Source of the DNA: Calvatia gigantea
Lineage: Eukaryota; Basidiomycota; Agaricomycetes; Agaricales; Lycoperdaceae
Reading direction: 5' to 3'
Length of the DNA: 64,000 nt
Assembly: GCA_025093985.1 (NCBI GenBank)
Contig: JACAAK010000001.1
Coordinates: forward strand, 2,356,001 to 2,420,000
Below are positions 1-11,698 of the stretch, piece after piece (position 1 is the stretch's first letter; each line of letters opens with the position of its first letter). The translations under genes were made by a program, and so were the position numbers. Below the pieces are notes generated by a model. It had not been told where the DNA came from, did not search any database, and saw only the letters and a list, made by a program, of their open reading frames with translations.

Positions 1-1376
1 CTTCTGAGCAGAACATACATATTAGACGTCTTCACAACGATATACGCGAAGCTGTCTCGGACCTTTTTCCTCCAGAACATCAACTCCTGCATTTTCTTTC
101 CCTTCCCCCTGCACCATCCACTGCCCCGCTACATAGCTTTGTCAGCACTTTGACAGAAGTCCTGATCACTCTCCGCAAGAGGTGTGCTCCAATACGGGAC
201 GGCGAAATAGATGCAGAACTCCGGAAGCTCGATAATCCACCGCTGAAGGACACGTCACGGCTCCAGGATCCTGGTCAACTACTACAGGGCGGCAGAGCAT
301 CACCCCTGGCCGAATTCGTAATTCAGTCTCTCAGAACTGTCCTGACAATTGCCGACCACATGAAGTCCGACCTCCACGATTATGTATTAGGGTCTATGAC
401 CGAGGAACAACTAAAGGCCTTAGTGATCCGGGAAGCGAAATTCCGGGAGCGAGACTTAGTGATCAAGCTTTGGTCGCTTCACGGCCAGGATACCAATAAA
501 CGAGGAGAGGAAATTATTCGAGAGCAATGGCGCCGCTGGTGCCAGCAAACGGAAGAAACGACAATAGTACTGCCAGAGGATAGATGGAAGTCGAGGCTGA
601 TCAGAGCACTTTCAACTCCAGTGCCCATCTCTTGTTCTCCTCCTCAAAACATTCTGAAGTCAAACGACACTTTACCAAGCGAGAATGAGCTCCCACCCCA
701 ATTCTTCCTTTCGGCTCGTTCGCTGTACCGGTTGCAAGACTATTTGCAGGCCATCGCTATTACCGCAGCATTACGTTCACTCACCCGATTGCCTCCACCA
801 TCTTCTATTTCATCGACAGTTCCCACCCAAATTTCAGCTCAGAGTTTCACCGAACGAATATGGGCTTTGTTACAGACGGAGCTTGAGCTGCCCGGAGATG
901 TTGAAAATGACAACGGTAACCAATTAAAGGTGGTCAATCTTGCAGATGAAGTTGTTCGCGCTTGTCGGCTCGTAAAGACTACACTGGACCTCAGTGAAGA
1001 GCAACGTTTACGCGAAGCGGTCGAACGGACCTTGCGGCCAAGCGACCCAGTGTTTTTATTACTGCAACGAAGGCTAATGGACGCCTTGCTTGAAGGAATT
1101 ATTTCAATGGAACCTTCAAACCAAAAGTTACAGATACCCGACAAACTCAAAACCGGTCGAAGTCATCTCGACGAGCGCACTGAAAAACGCGCAAAACTAG
1201 TCATTGGTGACGACCCTGCTGGAACGCCTGACATGCCACCGCTAAACATTGTGGGATTGACACATCCCATCAGAGGCTTCGAAGACCTTGTCTTATCAAA
1301 AGCTATAAATGAAGCATTTGCGAAGTTGATGGAGACCGTGAGATGGACGGGGAGCGTTTGGGGTGACCATGTTTAA
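1..1376 (+). CDS. TCP11/SOK1-family protein, 5' truncated by window edge
   Basis: The reading frame is open from the first bases of the window to the stop at 1374-1376, with no ATG near the edge, so the start lies upstream. The visible ~457 residues contain the motif LRKRCAPIRD near position 165, typical of the Tcp11 domain, followed by a long, mostly helical region (residue patterns such as FVIQSLRTVLTIADHM and a late SKAINEAF segment). The family includes mouse TCP11 and yeast SOK1, linked to cAMP/PKA signalling; the molecular activity is not established. No intron is seen in the visible part. The family call rests on the CAPIRD motif and overall layout; the exact orthologue is not certain. 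Confidence 0.75.
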   Translation, partial: SEQNIHIRRLHNDIREAVSDLFPPEHQLLHFLSLPPAPSTAPLHSFVSTLTEVLITLRKRCAPIRDGEIDAELRKLDNPPLKDTSRLQDPGQLLQGGRASPLAEFVIQSLRTVLTIADHMKSDLHDYVLGSMTEEQLKALVIREAKFRERDLVIKLWSLHGQDTNKRGEEIIREQWRRWCQQTEETTIVLPEDRWKSRLIRALSTPVPISCSPPQNILKSNDTLPSENELPPQFFLSARSLYRLQDYLQAIAITAALRSLTRLPPPSSISSTVPTQISAQSFTERIWALLQTELELPGDVENDNGNQLKVVNLADEVVRACRLVKTTLDLSEEQRLREAVERTLRPSDPVFLLLQRRLMDALLEGIISMEPSNQKLQIPDKLKTGRSHLDERTEKRAKLVIGDDPAGTPDMPPLNIVGLTHPIRGFEDLVLSKAINEAFAKLMETVRWTGSVWGDHV

Positions 1377-2643
1377 AGCGAGCTTGGGGTCACTTGCCCC
1401 ATTCTAAGAACGTCTTGATCGGAGGATTTGTTAGATCCGGTATGTACTTATCTGTGTTCATTGAACGTGACTCTCCAATTGATTCTGACCTGTCCGATTC
1501 AGCGCACGAATCCTCGCCATGCGTCACTTCGAGTTGGCTTCATTGTATCCCACCTTTGTGTCCGGATGGTGGGGGATGGAGCCTGGGCCTTTAGCCATAG
1601 TGATACCGTCGGCGCTTCGCTTCCAACGTCAAGCTCATTTCAGAGTGCTTCTCCTGTAATCTCTGTGCCCATATTCTCAGCGGAATTCCCATTACGGCGT
1701 AGAATCAGCTTCTTGAAACCCAGGAGGTACAAAAAGTGGTGTTCTATTACAAGATTCAACGTGGTTTTTATCTATCATTGGTTCTTGGCCTTGCCGGTTG
1801 AAAGATCCGGACCTCGGGGTGAAATCATTTGTCAAAAACTGGTTTGGGGGCTGCGCTCGAATTGCAACGGGAGGTTATACAAATGGTTGACGCTCGGATG
1901 GATCTTGTAAGGTCCATCCGGTGCGAAAGACAACAGCGTATTCTTCTCAATGTGGGGAAGAGGAGGCATATAATTGTCGACTTAAGCAAAAGGAGTGTCG
2001 TGAGAGGGCCATGCGAATGGACGCCGTACGGAAATTGGCGATTTAGTGACCGGATAGGGTACTTTCTACATTGCTCACCTCCATCTAGTAATCTCACCCG
2101 TCGTAACTTTACTTCTGATCAACATTTGTGAAGAATGTTGGTTTGTCTGGATCCCTCAAGGAAGCAATTAATCACGACCGTTATTAAACTGGTTTCGGTT
2201 AGGGTGGTCAATATCCACCGTTGCCTTTTGGCGTCGCTTAAATGGTTGGTAAAAATCACAAAGCTTTATGGGCGGTGTATAATTAGCCAGAAAGAGGATA
2301 CTTCCACATCCGGAAGAACAAAGTGATACCGTCAGTGTTCCAGTCAAAAGTGAAATCTGATGTTAACACCTTCGTTACTTGCTTGGTATGTACCCACTTG
2401 TTATCAAACCGCACCTTCTTGGCTACATAGCGGGTTTTACTCCTTAAGGAATTGGGGGTCTGCACTATCATGTCATATTTTCCCCCCCACCCCTGATTCA
2501 GAGGCCTCCTTACGGTACGCGGATCTCATCCGTGTCTTTCTTTATAAGTGGATGGTCCTCATCCCAAACTTGTGAGGCCTATTCACATCTGAATCCTAAC
2601 TCTCGCAAATTTATACCAATATTTGTGACTTCTCAAAACTCCA
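1377..2643. other. Intergenic stretch, no supported gene
   Basis: This 1.27-kb stretch separates the TCP11-family stop from the ammonia-lyase start. It holds only short open frames on both strands (for example about 100 codons at 1829-2131 on +), with no recognisable domain. The last few hundred bases presumably hold the promoter and 5' UTR of the ammonia-lyase; no clear TATA box was identified. Confidence 0.4.
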
Positions 2644-5417
2644 ATGACTCTAGAAGTAGACGACAGACAGGTCAACGGGACCTCTCCGTCCTATGGAGGG
2701 ATGACCTCCTCGAAGGTCCCGAAGGCCGAACATAGCCTTAATGGCACCGCCCACTCAGTCCCGACTTTACTGTCGGAATTCCTAAAGTCCCACCAAGAAC
2801 TTCAAAATTATACGTACGTCCTTCCCTGGAATTCCTCGACAATGTATAGGGCTGAATGTCGGATTTCAGGCATGGTATTCCCGTCCGGGTCGACGGTCAA
2901 TCCCTCAGTTTGGCAGGGGTCGTTGGGGTTGCTCGCCACGGTATCCCCGTCGTTCTGGACGACTCTCCAGCCATCAAGGCTGCTGTTAATAAGAGCCGGA
3001 GTGTCATTGAGAACAAGGTGAACAATGGCACAAGTGTCTATGGCTTGTCGACAGGTTTCGGCGGTAGCGGTGCGTTCCTCGAACTGAAGTTGTTGCTAGT
3101 AACCTGAGCTTGCCCACAGCCGATACGAGAACCGACCAACCCATTCTTCTGGGACACGCCCTCTTGCAACATCAACATATTGGCGTGTTACCCACATCGG
3201 AGGAGCCGCCTGAGGTATTGCCGCTGCTGGACTCCAGTACGGCGACTACTATGCCAGAGGCTTGGGTTCGGTGCGCTCGTTTCACGCGTTGTAATAAAGC
3301 TACGCTCCTGATTATACCTCCCAAGTGGTGCTATGCTCATTCGTATGAACTCGCTCATCCGTGGACATTCCGGAGTTCGGTCAGCATTTTCCTAGCGTTG
3401 AAAGTTAAACACTCTATTAAAAGGCCGTTCTTAGATGGGACATCATCGAGAAAATAAATGAGGTTCTCAAAGCCGATCTTGTTCCACGAGTACCCCTTCG
3501 AGGAAGTATTTCGGCTTCTGGAGGTACACGCTTCGTCGCTTATATGAAACCTCTACGCCTTGACTGACATCGCGCTGCTAACACTAGACCTTTCGCCCTT
3601 ATCGTATGTTGCTGGGACGATTGGTGCGTCGTAATCCTGTTACTACTGTGAATGTCTTGTAACCGATATCCAGCCGGGAACCCTGCCATTCGCGTGTTCC
3701 ATGGATCACGTAAATTTGGCAACCGGCAGACGTCTCGTGCATCAGAAGCCCTCTGTAAACATGGCATTGAACCTATCGCCCTTGCATCTAAGGAGCACCT
3801 GGGCATCCTGAACGGGACCGCATTCTCAGCGTCGGTTGGTGCCCTCGCTGTTCATGAGGCGGTCCACCTCTCCCTCTTAGCTCAAGTTTGCACGGCAATG
3901 GGCACGGAAGCTCTTCTAGGAGCTCGCGGTTCTTTTGATTCCTTTATTCATGCCACTGCTCGGCCACACCCCGGCCAGGTTAGCCAGACCTATTTAATTA
4001 GTACTTTGTACTGACGAAGGATACAGGTTGAATGTGCCAATAACGTTTGGAGCCTTCTTGAAGGTAGCAGATTTGCCCATCACCATGAAAAAGAGGTCAC
4101 CCTCAAGGACGACCAATATACCCTACGCCAGGACCGATACCCATTGCGTACTGCTCCACAATTCCTTGGCCCCCAAATTGAAGATCTCTTAGCTGCACTT
4201 CGTTCAGTTACTCAAGAGTGCAATTCGAGTGAGTTGTTCACTTGATGGTGGTGGCAGCCCGATTTCTTATGACACCATCCTAGCTACCGACAATCCTCTT
4301 ATTGATGGTGAGACCGGTCAGATTCACCACGGAGGTAATTTCCAGGCTATGGCAGTAACCAATGCAATGGAAAAAACCCGTCTCGCCCTTCACCACATTG
4401 GCAAGATTATCTTTGCTCAGAGCACTGAACTTATTAACCCCGCGATGAACAACGGACTCCCTCCTTCCCTCGCTGCCTCGGACCCATCCCTCAATTACCA
4501 TACCAAGGGAGTCGACATTGCAACCGCAGCGTATACAGCTGAGCTTGGCTACCTAGCAAGCCCGGTATCTACCCATATTCAATCCGCCGAAATGCATAAT
4601 CAAGCGGTCAAGTGAGTCTTTCCCTCCGTGTATCATATCCGAAACTGAGGTTATTTCAGTTCCATGGCGCTCGTGTCTGCTCGTGCAACAATCAACGCGA
4701 TTGACGTCCTATCTATGCTCATGGCGTCGTATCTATACAATTTGTGTCAAGGTAAGGAAATTACCAGGTCCGCTATTTGTAAATACTAATGCTGCTACAG
4801 CCCTTGATCTCCGCGCACTGCAAGCAGACTTCATGGCCCGCCTGCCGGACCTCACCCGAGACGCCGTCCATGTCCACTTTGGTCCCAATGTTGCTGCCAC
4901 AGAAGAAGAAAATCTTGTGAACTCCCTTGTCCGAGTCATGCAGGAGAGTCTCGACAAGAGCACGACTATGGACAATATGGACCGAATGCGAACCGTTGCG
5001 AACTCCATGGCCTCTACCCTTGTCCAATTCTTCTCAGCGTCAAGTGGATGTGACTTGAAGACCGTCAACGAGTTTTGTGCACGCGTTGCTTTCCACGCTG
5101 CTGCGCTCCTCGACGAACTCAGGAAAGACTATTTGACTGGCATCAAGGGTTATGCCCCTGCCTCTCCATACCTTGGCAAGACGAGGCCTGTCTATGAGTT
5201 TATCCGGGAGACCCTCGGCGTTAAGATGCATGGTTCGGAGAATTATGGGAATTTTGTGAATGGACTAAATGCGGATGAGGTCTCAATCGGCGAGAACATC
5301 TCTACGATTTATGAGGTTCGTCCTAGTTTGACCGGATATATGATTGTACTGAGTCGTTGATTATAGGCCATTCGGGATGGAACGATGCAGAGCGCGATTG
5401 TTTCACTGTTTGAGTGA
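2644..5417 (+). CDS. PAL: Phenylalanine (possibly also tyrosine) ammonia-lyase, 12 exons
   Basis: The enzyme deaminates phenylalanine to trans-cinnamate and ammonia using the self-formed MIO cofactor. Exons read by phase: 2644-2813, 2870-3069, 3120-3270, 3326-3379, 3435-3523, 3588-3623, 3674-3978, 4027-4228, 4284-4611, 4660-4751, 4801-5315, 5367-5417, giving 730 residues, normal for fungal PAL. The MIO triad Ala-Ser-Gly is at 3514-3522, directly before an intron, and reads ASGDLSPLSY after splicing. The catalytic tyrosine lies in [17 protein letters not shown]. The selectivity loop reads [13 protein letters not shown], with the His-Gln pair that in yeast-type PAL goes with acceptance of both Phe and Tyr. 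Other conserved blocks are [23 protein letters not shown] and GNFQAMAV. All junctions keep frame, so the gene looks intact. The start is the first ATG of the open frame. Confidence 0.95.
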
Positions 5418-6625
5418 AGTAGACAATATTAGCTTTCTGGATAGAAATTTGTAATTTGTTGTATTATCCCCTCAGTTCTGGCTCTATCGGATTATTATGC
5501 AAAGACTAGATTTCGTGAATCACCTGCAGGCTGTCGAGAGATTATCAAGAATAGGCAAAAGAGATTTACCTGCAAGTTCCCGCTATAAAGTTGTCCCACA
5601 TTCTCCGTGCGTAACTACAAGCCCTTCGTGAATATTAACCACAAGATAACACTATTACGTTGGTAGGTCTCCGGTCCTCACCATACCACCACTTAAAAGC
5701 CCGGAAACTTTTAAAAAGGCCCGCAAGCTCCGCACGCCGGATACATTGCATTATGATCCAACATAACGATATCACAAAACGGACGATATACTCTGAAGAG
5801 ATGAGGACGTTAAAGTATACAGCCGTCTACGAGTCTTTTACCAGTCCGAGATACTAATGGAAGGTGCACAAACAACAAGAGATGGGTGCTAACACTAAAG
5901 ACGTAAGTAGGTGCCGATGAAAGGGACAGCGATGGCGCCACCGACGAGAAGAGTGGTGCCAAAGAAGTTTGACTGGCCTCATAAGAGTGGAGGAGAAATT
6001 CATGCGGCGAACGAACGCTAGCCAAGGTAATCGGTTCTGGACTATGGAACGTAAATTTTACCTAACCTACCTATCGGATACACCCCTTATCATGCATGCA
6101 TGACGAGGAATAACGAGGAAACAATCCATTCCGACAATGGCAAACCCTGTGATGCCCTGAAAACAGAAACCGTCAAGTGGGGTCTCGGGTTTTGGGAATC
6201 AAAAGCGGGGTAAGAGGACGTGCTTGCGGCGTGACGGGTAGGCAGTGGCCACATATCTCGGCCATTGGTGGTCAGGGACTCATCTGTGCCAGAGAGGTTC
6301 TAGTCCCCAAAACTTCAACGTTGAAACGTTCAACAGGTCGGGGTATGTCTCGCGGGACGGGTTGAATTCCGCTCTGGCTCCGCTGGGGGTGAGTATCAAC
6401 AAGTCGACAATAAAGTTGCCCAGGCCACAGGAGAAAAGTTTAACAGCCATTGACTTGCGCTTTCTAAGATCTGATCGTAAAGGCAGATGGGATAAAGTGA
6501 ACATCTGAATATTTGGTCGCCCGCTATCGGAATGTCGAGAATAAATTACAGATATGGCCAAGAGCAAAGATATAGACTAATATAATCTACAGCACCCCTA
6601 TCCTGGAGACTTTAACAGTTGTAGT
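5418..6625. other. Intergenic stretch with one coding-like patch
   Basis: This 1.2-kb gap lies between two convergent genes (PAL on +, the CDF transporter on -). Most of it shows nothing recognisable. On the minus strand, 5895-6156 contains a plausible 53-base intron (6018-6070) and short hydrophobic peptides that resemble a small membrane protein; this is described under findings and is not called as a gene because the frames do not join cleanly. Confidence 0.35.
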
Positions 6626-8226
6626 TCATGAGCGCGACGCCGGCTCAAATCTTACTTTCACCTCCGCCACTTCTTTCTTCGCTTCCTGCATCGTCTTTAC
6701 GATTTTGTCTTCCAGTTGAGTAGTTTGCGCTACAGACAAATTCGCGTCCACTTTGGCGGTCAAGTCAACGAATAGCATGGATCCCGCTCTGCGTGCTCGC
6801 AGCTTGTCAACACCGATCAGCATCCGCGTGGTATCGTCGATGCCAGTCCTCATTAATGGTGTCAATGTCCACTGTAATGACTCCTGTTTGCGTCGAGAGA
6901 CACCAGCATCTGTCAAGTCTCCCCATGCACCTCTAAGCAGGTCAAACCCTTGCTTAAGGATGACGAGAGACACCAAGATACCTAAAACATCATGTTGGGT
7001 TGGTTATGTATTCACACCAGATCGGATACTCACCTCCGATTGGGTCTAGGGGCACTGCCGGGAAATACCAAGTGCCAAGAATCGCGCAGAGCGCTACCAG
7101 ACTTGAGTATGCATCACTCCGATGGTGAATGGCATTCGCCAGCAAAACAGGACTATTTTCCTCGTCAGCCACCTTTTTCGTTACCCAATAAAGCCACTCT
7201 TTCACGATGACACTACTCGCTGCGAACCATGCCGCGTTGACGTCCACCGAATGTACATGTGAGTGCTCATGAACCGGCAGTTCAGGTGCAATGGTTGTCA
7301 CGTTCTCCAAGACATCATGGAGTGCCCCTGGGGGAATATTCGGTAATGTCTCGGTTAGAGTCGCTAGGAGTAGATGGTAGGAATGGACGCCAATCCCGAG
7401 TGCACCACCAATCAAGAGGATGGAAATTGTTGTTGTTCCTAGTGTTTCAAACTTGGCGAATCCGTATGGGTATCGTTCCGAGGGTGACCTTCGTGAAAGA
7501 TTCCAACAAAACAAGACGACAAAGTCACCCAACAGGTCTGCATCACCAACGTGATGAGTCAGTAGTCGTGTGATGATGGAGAACGTTCAGACATACCACT
7601 TAATGAGTGACCAGCATCCGCAAGGAGCGACGCCGAGTGGAGGAACCAGCCAGCCAGACCTTTTGTCGCCGTCAAGACTACATTTGAGGCTAATCCAACC
7701 AATGTGATATAATTCCCTCGATCGCCTATTTGCATTAGAAATTAAGGTGCTAAGAACCCGCACGAGACGAACGAAGAAACTCACGTTTATCTCCGCTTAG
7801 AGCAGCTACAATCCGCTCTGCGTCATGCGAATGTGCATGTCCATTCTCTCCGCTGTGTGAATGCGAGTGTCCAAATATCGAGTGTGAATGTGAGTGTCCA
7901 TGAACATCATGGCGGTGGTCGTGATCGTGTGTGGCCCCATTTCCGTTCAATTTACGGTCCTCCGCCTGCGTACTCCGCGCACGAAGTTGGGCCATTGCAA
8001 TCCCTGTATTAGAACGCAGGGACTGCTTGGATGGAGGAGAGAGGAAACAAGAATGTCGACGTGTAATGTAACCGGACAGGTGACTTGGGGTTAAGGCTAA
8101 TATATATCCGGCCTTTGGTGACACGTTTGCTCTCAGGGACGGGAATACGAATCTTGACGCTCGCAGTTCTGAGATGCACCGACGCACAGAGTTGGATCGT
8201 GTGCGCAGAGCAGGGAGAGGAGACAT
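6626..8226 (-). CDS. Cation diffusion facilitator (CDF) metal transporter, MMT-like
   Basis: A proton-coupled exporter of divalent metals (Zn, Fe or Mn). Exons on the minus strand are 8226-7785, 7725-7597, 7537-7034 and 6981-6626, all in phase, giving 476 residues. The N-terminal ~100 residues are rich in Arg/Ser and could be a mitochondrial presequence; a histidine-rich loop (repeated HSHSH, GHAHSH) follows at about residues 100-135. Metal-site motifs are LLADAGHSLSD in one membrane segment and HHRSDAYSS in a later one, the usual paired D/HxxxD sites. The C-terminal ~115 residues form the cytosolic domain. The presequence-like start suggests the mitochondrial MMT1/2 branch, but localisation is inference. 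ATG 8226 is the first in frame; an inner ATG near 8004 is an alternative. Confidence 0.85.
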
Positions 8227-8409
8227 TATTGTTTCTGCAAGCGTTGGCAGTGTGGCATGTGTACCCCTCCCCGCACCGTTCTGGCCTCCGTCTCGGTCGT
8301 TCGCGATGACGTACCTCCTCCCACAAAGTCACCCCATCTATTTCTGCGTCCGTTCTCCTCCTGGTGCACCACGAAAGGGGAGCTTTTGCCTACATACTAG
8401 TACATGCCT

Positions 8410-9935
8410 TCAAGCATCTTTATTATTCTGTCTACATGTAGGGTGGTCAGCCCCTCCAAGTGCCTGTGCTGCAATATCGTGAAGATCACTCTGTGGGACA
8501 TTGTGCTCTGACAGGGACGAGTGCAACCCCAGGTTTCGGACAAGTCTGAAGTGATCATGATCAATCGGTGATTCCCAGTAGTGTCACAACCCGCTTCACT
8601 CACTGATCAATACGTGAGGAGAACTTGAGGATATCACCTTCAACAGTGCCTGTCGAAGGTTCCCCAATGTATTTCAATGCCGCCGCGGCGAACTCCTTGT
8701 TCTCCTGTGTGGCAATTTGAGCCTGCAGAGCGACTGACGGTGCCAGTGTCAAGCACTGGCGTTTTTATTAACTGACTATTTGGACTGTTATTATTGGTCG
8801 CACGACGCACTGATGTGATTCCATGTGGGATATCGTATCTTGCGCCGATTTTGTGTCCCACACTATGGGATAATCCAAGGGCCCTATACAGGACAGTTTG
8901 TGAGAAAATTCATTGGTGCGACTTGCTGATGCCTACACGTATTTCTTCAATTTCATTGGCCATAAGCTCATCCAAGATGCGAGTTGTAGCTTCTGTCTGA
9001 TCTCCAAAGAGTCTGGGTTCGATTTTGACAACGGCAAATACGTGAATAACTCGGATATAGCATGATATCCAAGCACTTTAACAGGAGGAGTGACCTGATT
9101 GCGATACAGGTTTTCTAGGTGTAAATAAAAATTAGCCCCATTCAACGTCCTGAATCCCGTACTTACCGACTGCATGATCCAAGGCCTTGATCCCAGTTGA
9201 CAGCCTTGCCCAGATCAGTCGATCATCGTAGTAGAAGATATCTTACGCTTACCACAAGCGTTCAGGTGTGCCAAGCGTCAACTCTGCGTCGAGGATGACG
9301 CCTCCAGGTACAAGTTCATGAGAACTGACAGCGACCTTCTGTCCCTCTTCATTCGTGTATCCAGCGCCAATCTTGAAGCAACTTTAATGTCCGAAGGACA
9401 CAAATAAGCCAGGGATCTCACTTGGTACTCGGCAGCGCTGAGGGTAGTAGGGATGGCAATCTGGTACGGGGTGCGCCCACCCTTGTCTTGCTGGTAGATG
9501 TACAGGACAGTCTTCGCGGCGTCGATGCAAGAACCGCCCCCGACAGACACTATGCCATCACACCCGTTTTCTTCGTAGATCTTGATGGCACCGCGGATAC
9601 CAGCGATAGGAGAATGTTGCTCGATTTGATGGAATGTGGTCCCGTATGCATTATGTTCACGAAGGATTTCCTCTACTTTTTTTGCGGCATCCGTCTGTGA
9701 TTCATGTAATAAAATGATGGAGATTGTTAAGACAGTGGAGAGAATAATATACCTTGAACAAGACGCTTTTACTTGTCAGTACCATAGCCCTCTTGATACC
9801 CAAGGTGCCCAGAAGTTCAGGTAAGACCGTCTTGACGCATCCTGGGCCGTAGGACACGCCTTGAAGATTATGGTGCCAGCTGTACTGACCCTGATAAGTC
9901 GTCGAAGGATATGTATCGCGATCGATGATAGACAT
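8410..9935 (-). CDS. Iron-containing alcohol dehydrogenase, maleylacetate-reductase type
   Basis: The family reduces maleylacetate to 3-oxoadipate with NAD(P)H, the last step of hydroxyquinol-type aromatic degradation. The gene reads through seven or eight short exons from ATG 9935 (9935-9753, 9694-9422, 9371-9253, then smaller ones) to the stop at 8410-8412. Visible motifs are YGPGCVKTVLPELL near the N terminus, the dinucleotide loop VSVGGGSCIDAAKT, PTTLSAAEYQ, then GAGYTNEEGQKV, STGIKALDHAVE and the metal/active-site block ALGLSHSVGHKIGA followed by DIPHGITSC. All junctions can be kept in phase, so the gene looks functional. It is divergent from the flavin-reductase gene at 10353, with 417 bases between starts. 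Substrate is inferred from the family. Confidence 0.85.
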
Positions 9936-10352
9936 TGAGATATCAATGTCTTGCCAAACTGGCTTGGGAGTTAGTATACGATTTTCGGGCTGCGTACTAA
10001 GCAGTCCGATTCAGCAACGACGATAGAGCGTGACTAAATAGAATTGGCTAGTTGGGTAGGTCTTAAGCGCTTAAACGCTCAATGAGCTGACATAACGATT
10101 GTGTCATTTGTTATGTTGAAGCATCATGTTCTCAAGAAGAAGGAGAGAAATGATGTGGAGCGGACGGATGGCGGTGGGAAGGGGTGTCAATACTTCAATA
10201 TTTCAATGATGGGAATAATGGTAGGACACTCTGGTGTTGAGAACAATTGACTACATATGCGTATGCACAAGCCCCCCAAGTATTGCTCTCAGGCTTGTCC
10301 ATTCCCGGACTAGCCAACATCATACAACCCCTTACCATTAACTCTTTAACTC
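9936..10352. promoter_or_regulatory. Shared divergent promoter region
   Basis: The 417 bases lie between two divergently transcribed starts (dehydrogenase on -, flavin reductase on +). No gene is visible. A near-perfect repeat of CTTAAGCGCTTAAACGCT-like sequence sits at about 10062-10080. Co-regulation of both genes from here is an inference. Confidence 0.4.
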
Positions 10353-10966
10353 ATGTACGCCACTGTCACAGAAACGCGTGGCTTTAACAGCTTTTTGTCT
10401 TCATTTGCAAGGCGCTCTCGAGTGCGGAGCCGTAGCACAGCACTGATACACCGTTTTGGGAACACAACGAGGATCAGGGTCGCTCGAACAGCTCGTGAAC
10501 CAGTGGTGGATGTGCAAGCTCGGTTTTCGGAAAGCATCAGGAGAACGCACAGCGAGGCATCGCAATCGTTGCCTCCGTTTGATCATGCGAAACGGTTCAG
10601 GATTACGCAGCAGCCATGTCCGGGATGGGTGTATGGAGATGGAATGAAACGTCCCGTGGACCTGGAAGACGGGGGAGATTTATTAGCTGAGACTACTGGG
10701 GAGAAAAAGGTGTGGGATATGGAAAGTACCTCGCCAAAGTGCGTTTGTTTTGCTGAGTCCTGATTGGAACTAATATTGGACATTTCTGGCTCAGAGAGAG
10801 TTATCGTCTGTTGACTTCAGTCATCGTACCGAGGCCGATTGCATTTGTGTCGAGTTTGTCGGGTGAGGGGGTGCCGAATCTCGCGCCATTCAGCTATTTT
10901 TCAATGGTGAGTCTGCAGCTCAGCAATTTTTATTTTTATTTTTATTTTGACGATGCCGCATGCGTG

Positions 10967-11001
<35 letters not shown>

Positions 11002-11698
11002 TATCGCATGACCCTCCGATGTTGTCAATCTCTTTCGATCTCTCAAACCCACGACGGCCTAAAGATACCCGGGAGAATGTTCTTCAGACGAAGGAGTTTA
11101 CAGTTAACATAATCAGCGAAGCGTTTATTGAGGCCGCGAATTCGACCGCGGTCGAATCACCAGCTGATATGAACGAATGGCTTCTATCTGGATTGACTCA
11201 AACTAAAAGTGTCAGTGCTTCAACGTTGTTGGCCGCTGGCCGCTGTGTGCTGGCCGCTGTGTGCTGGCTGTTGGGGTGGTTTGAGATGAAAAGGATCGCT
11301 TATCTCCGGCATGTTTTGTAGGACCTGGTGAAGCCAGCGATCGTGGAAGAGAGTGCGGTCAGTATGGAGTGTGAGGTATGTATGTCACCCCTCGTTAATT
11401 ATAGGTGCATTGATCGTGGAGTGATGCTCTATAGTTGTATTCGTCTCAAGATATTTCGCCTGAGGCGTCTCAGCCACCCAGAGCGACCTTGATTGTGGGA
11501 TTGATTAAACGTGTCCATGTTCGCGAGGCGTGCCTAGGGGAGGACGGGTTAGGACTGGATCCAGCAAAGCTTAGGCCAATGGCGAGGTTGGGAGGGCTGA
11601 GTTATGCTCGGCTTGCAGAAGGGTTCAACTTGCCGAGGCCATCGTGGAAAGTCACGAAGGAAGCTTACGAGGAGATAGAGAAAGCGCAGAGGCGTTGA
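10353..11698 (+). CDS. Flavin-reductase-like (DIM6/NTAB) domain protein
   Basis: A flavin-binding split-barrel protein that may reduce or bind FMN. Exons include 10353-10738, 10795-10906, 11001 to about 11210, a short exon ending near 11376, and a last one from about 11434 to the stop at 11698. The N-terminal ~70 residues are Arg/Ser-rich and may be a targeting peptide. The core starts at PPFDHAKRF and WVYGDGMK and continues with SVIVPRPIAFVSSLSGEG, NLAPFSYFSM and VSHDPPMLSISFD, the standard motifs of this fold. The C terminus has the usual GGLSYARL block. The second intron is odd because an (AT)n run forms its acceptor. Partner enzymes are unknown; it faces the maleylacetate-reductase-like gene. 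Confidence 0.85.
10927..10999. repeat. Two adjacent simple repeats inside an intron
   Basis: A TTTTTA-type pentanucleotide run occupies about 10927-10948 and a perfect (AT)n run occupies 10971-10999 (29 bases). Both lie in the flavin-reductase intron 10907-11000, and the AT run leads directly into the acceptor AG at 10999-11000. Confidence 0.9.

Noticed and set aside
1829..2131. Possible small gene upstream of PAL
   Set aside because: Non-ATG start, both strands open, no recognised motif.
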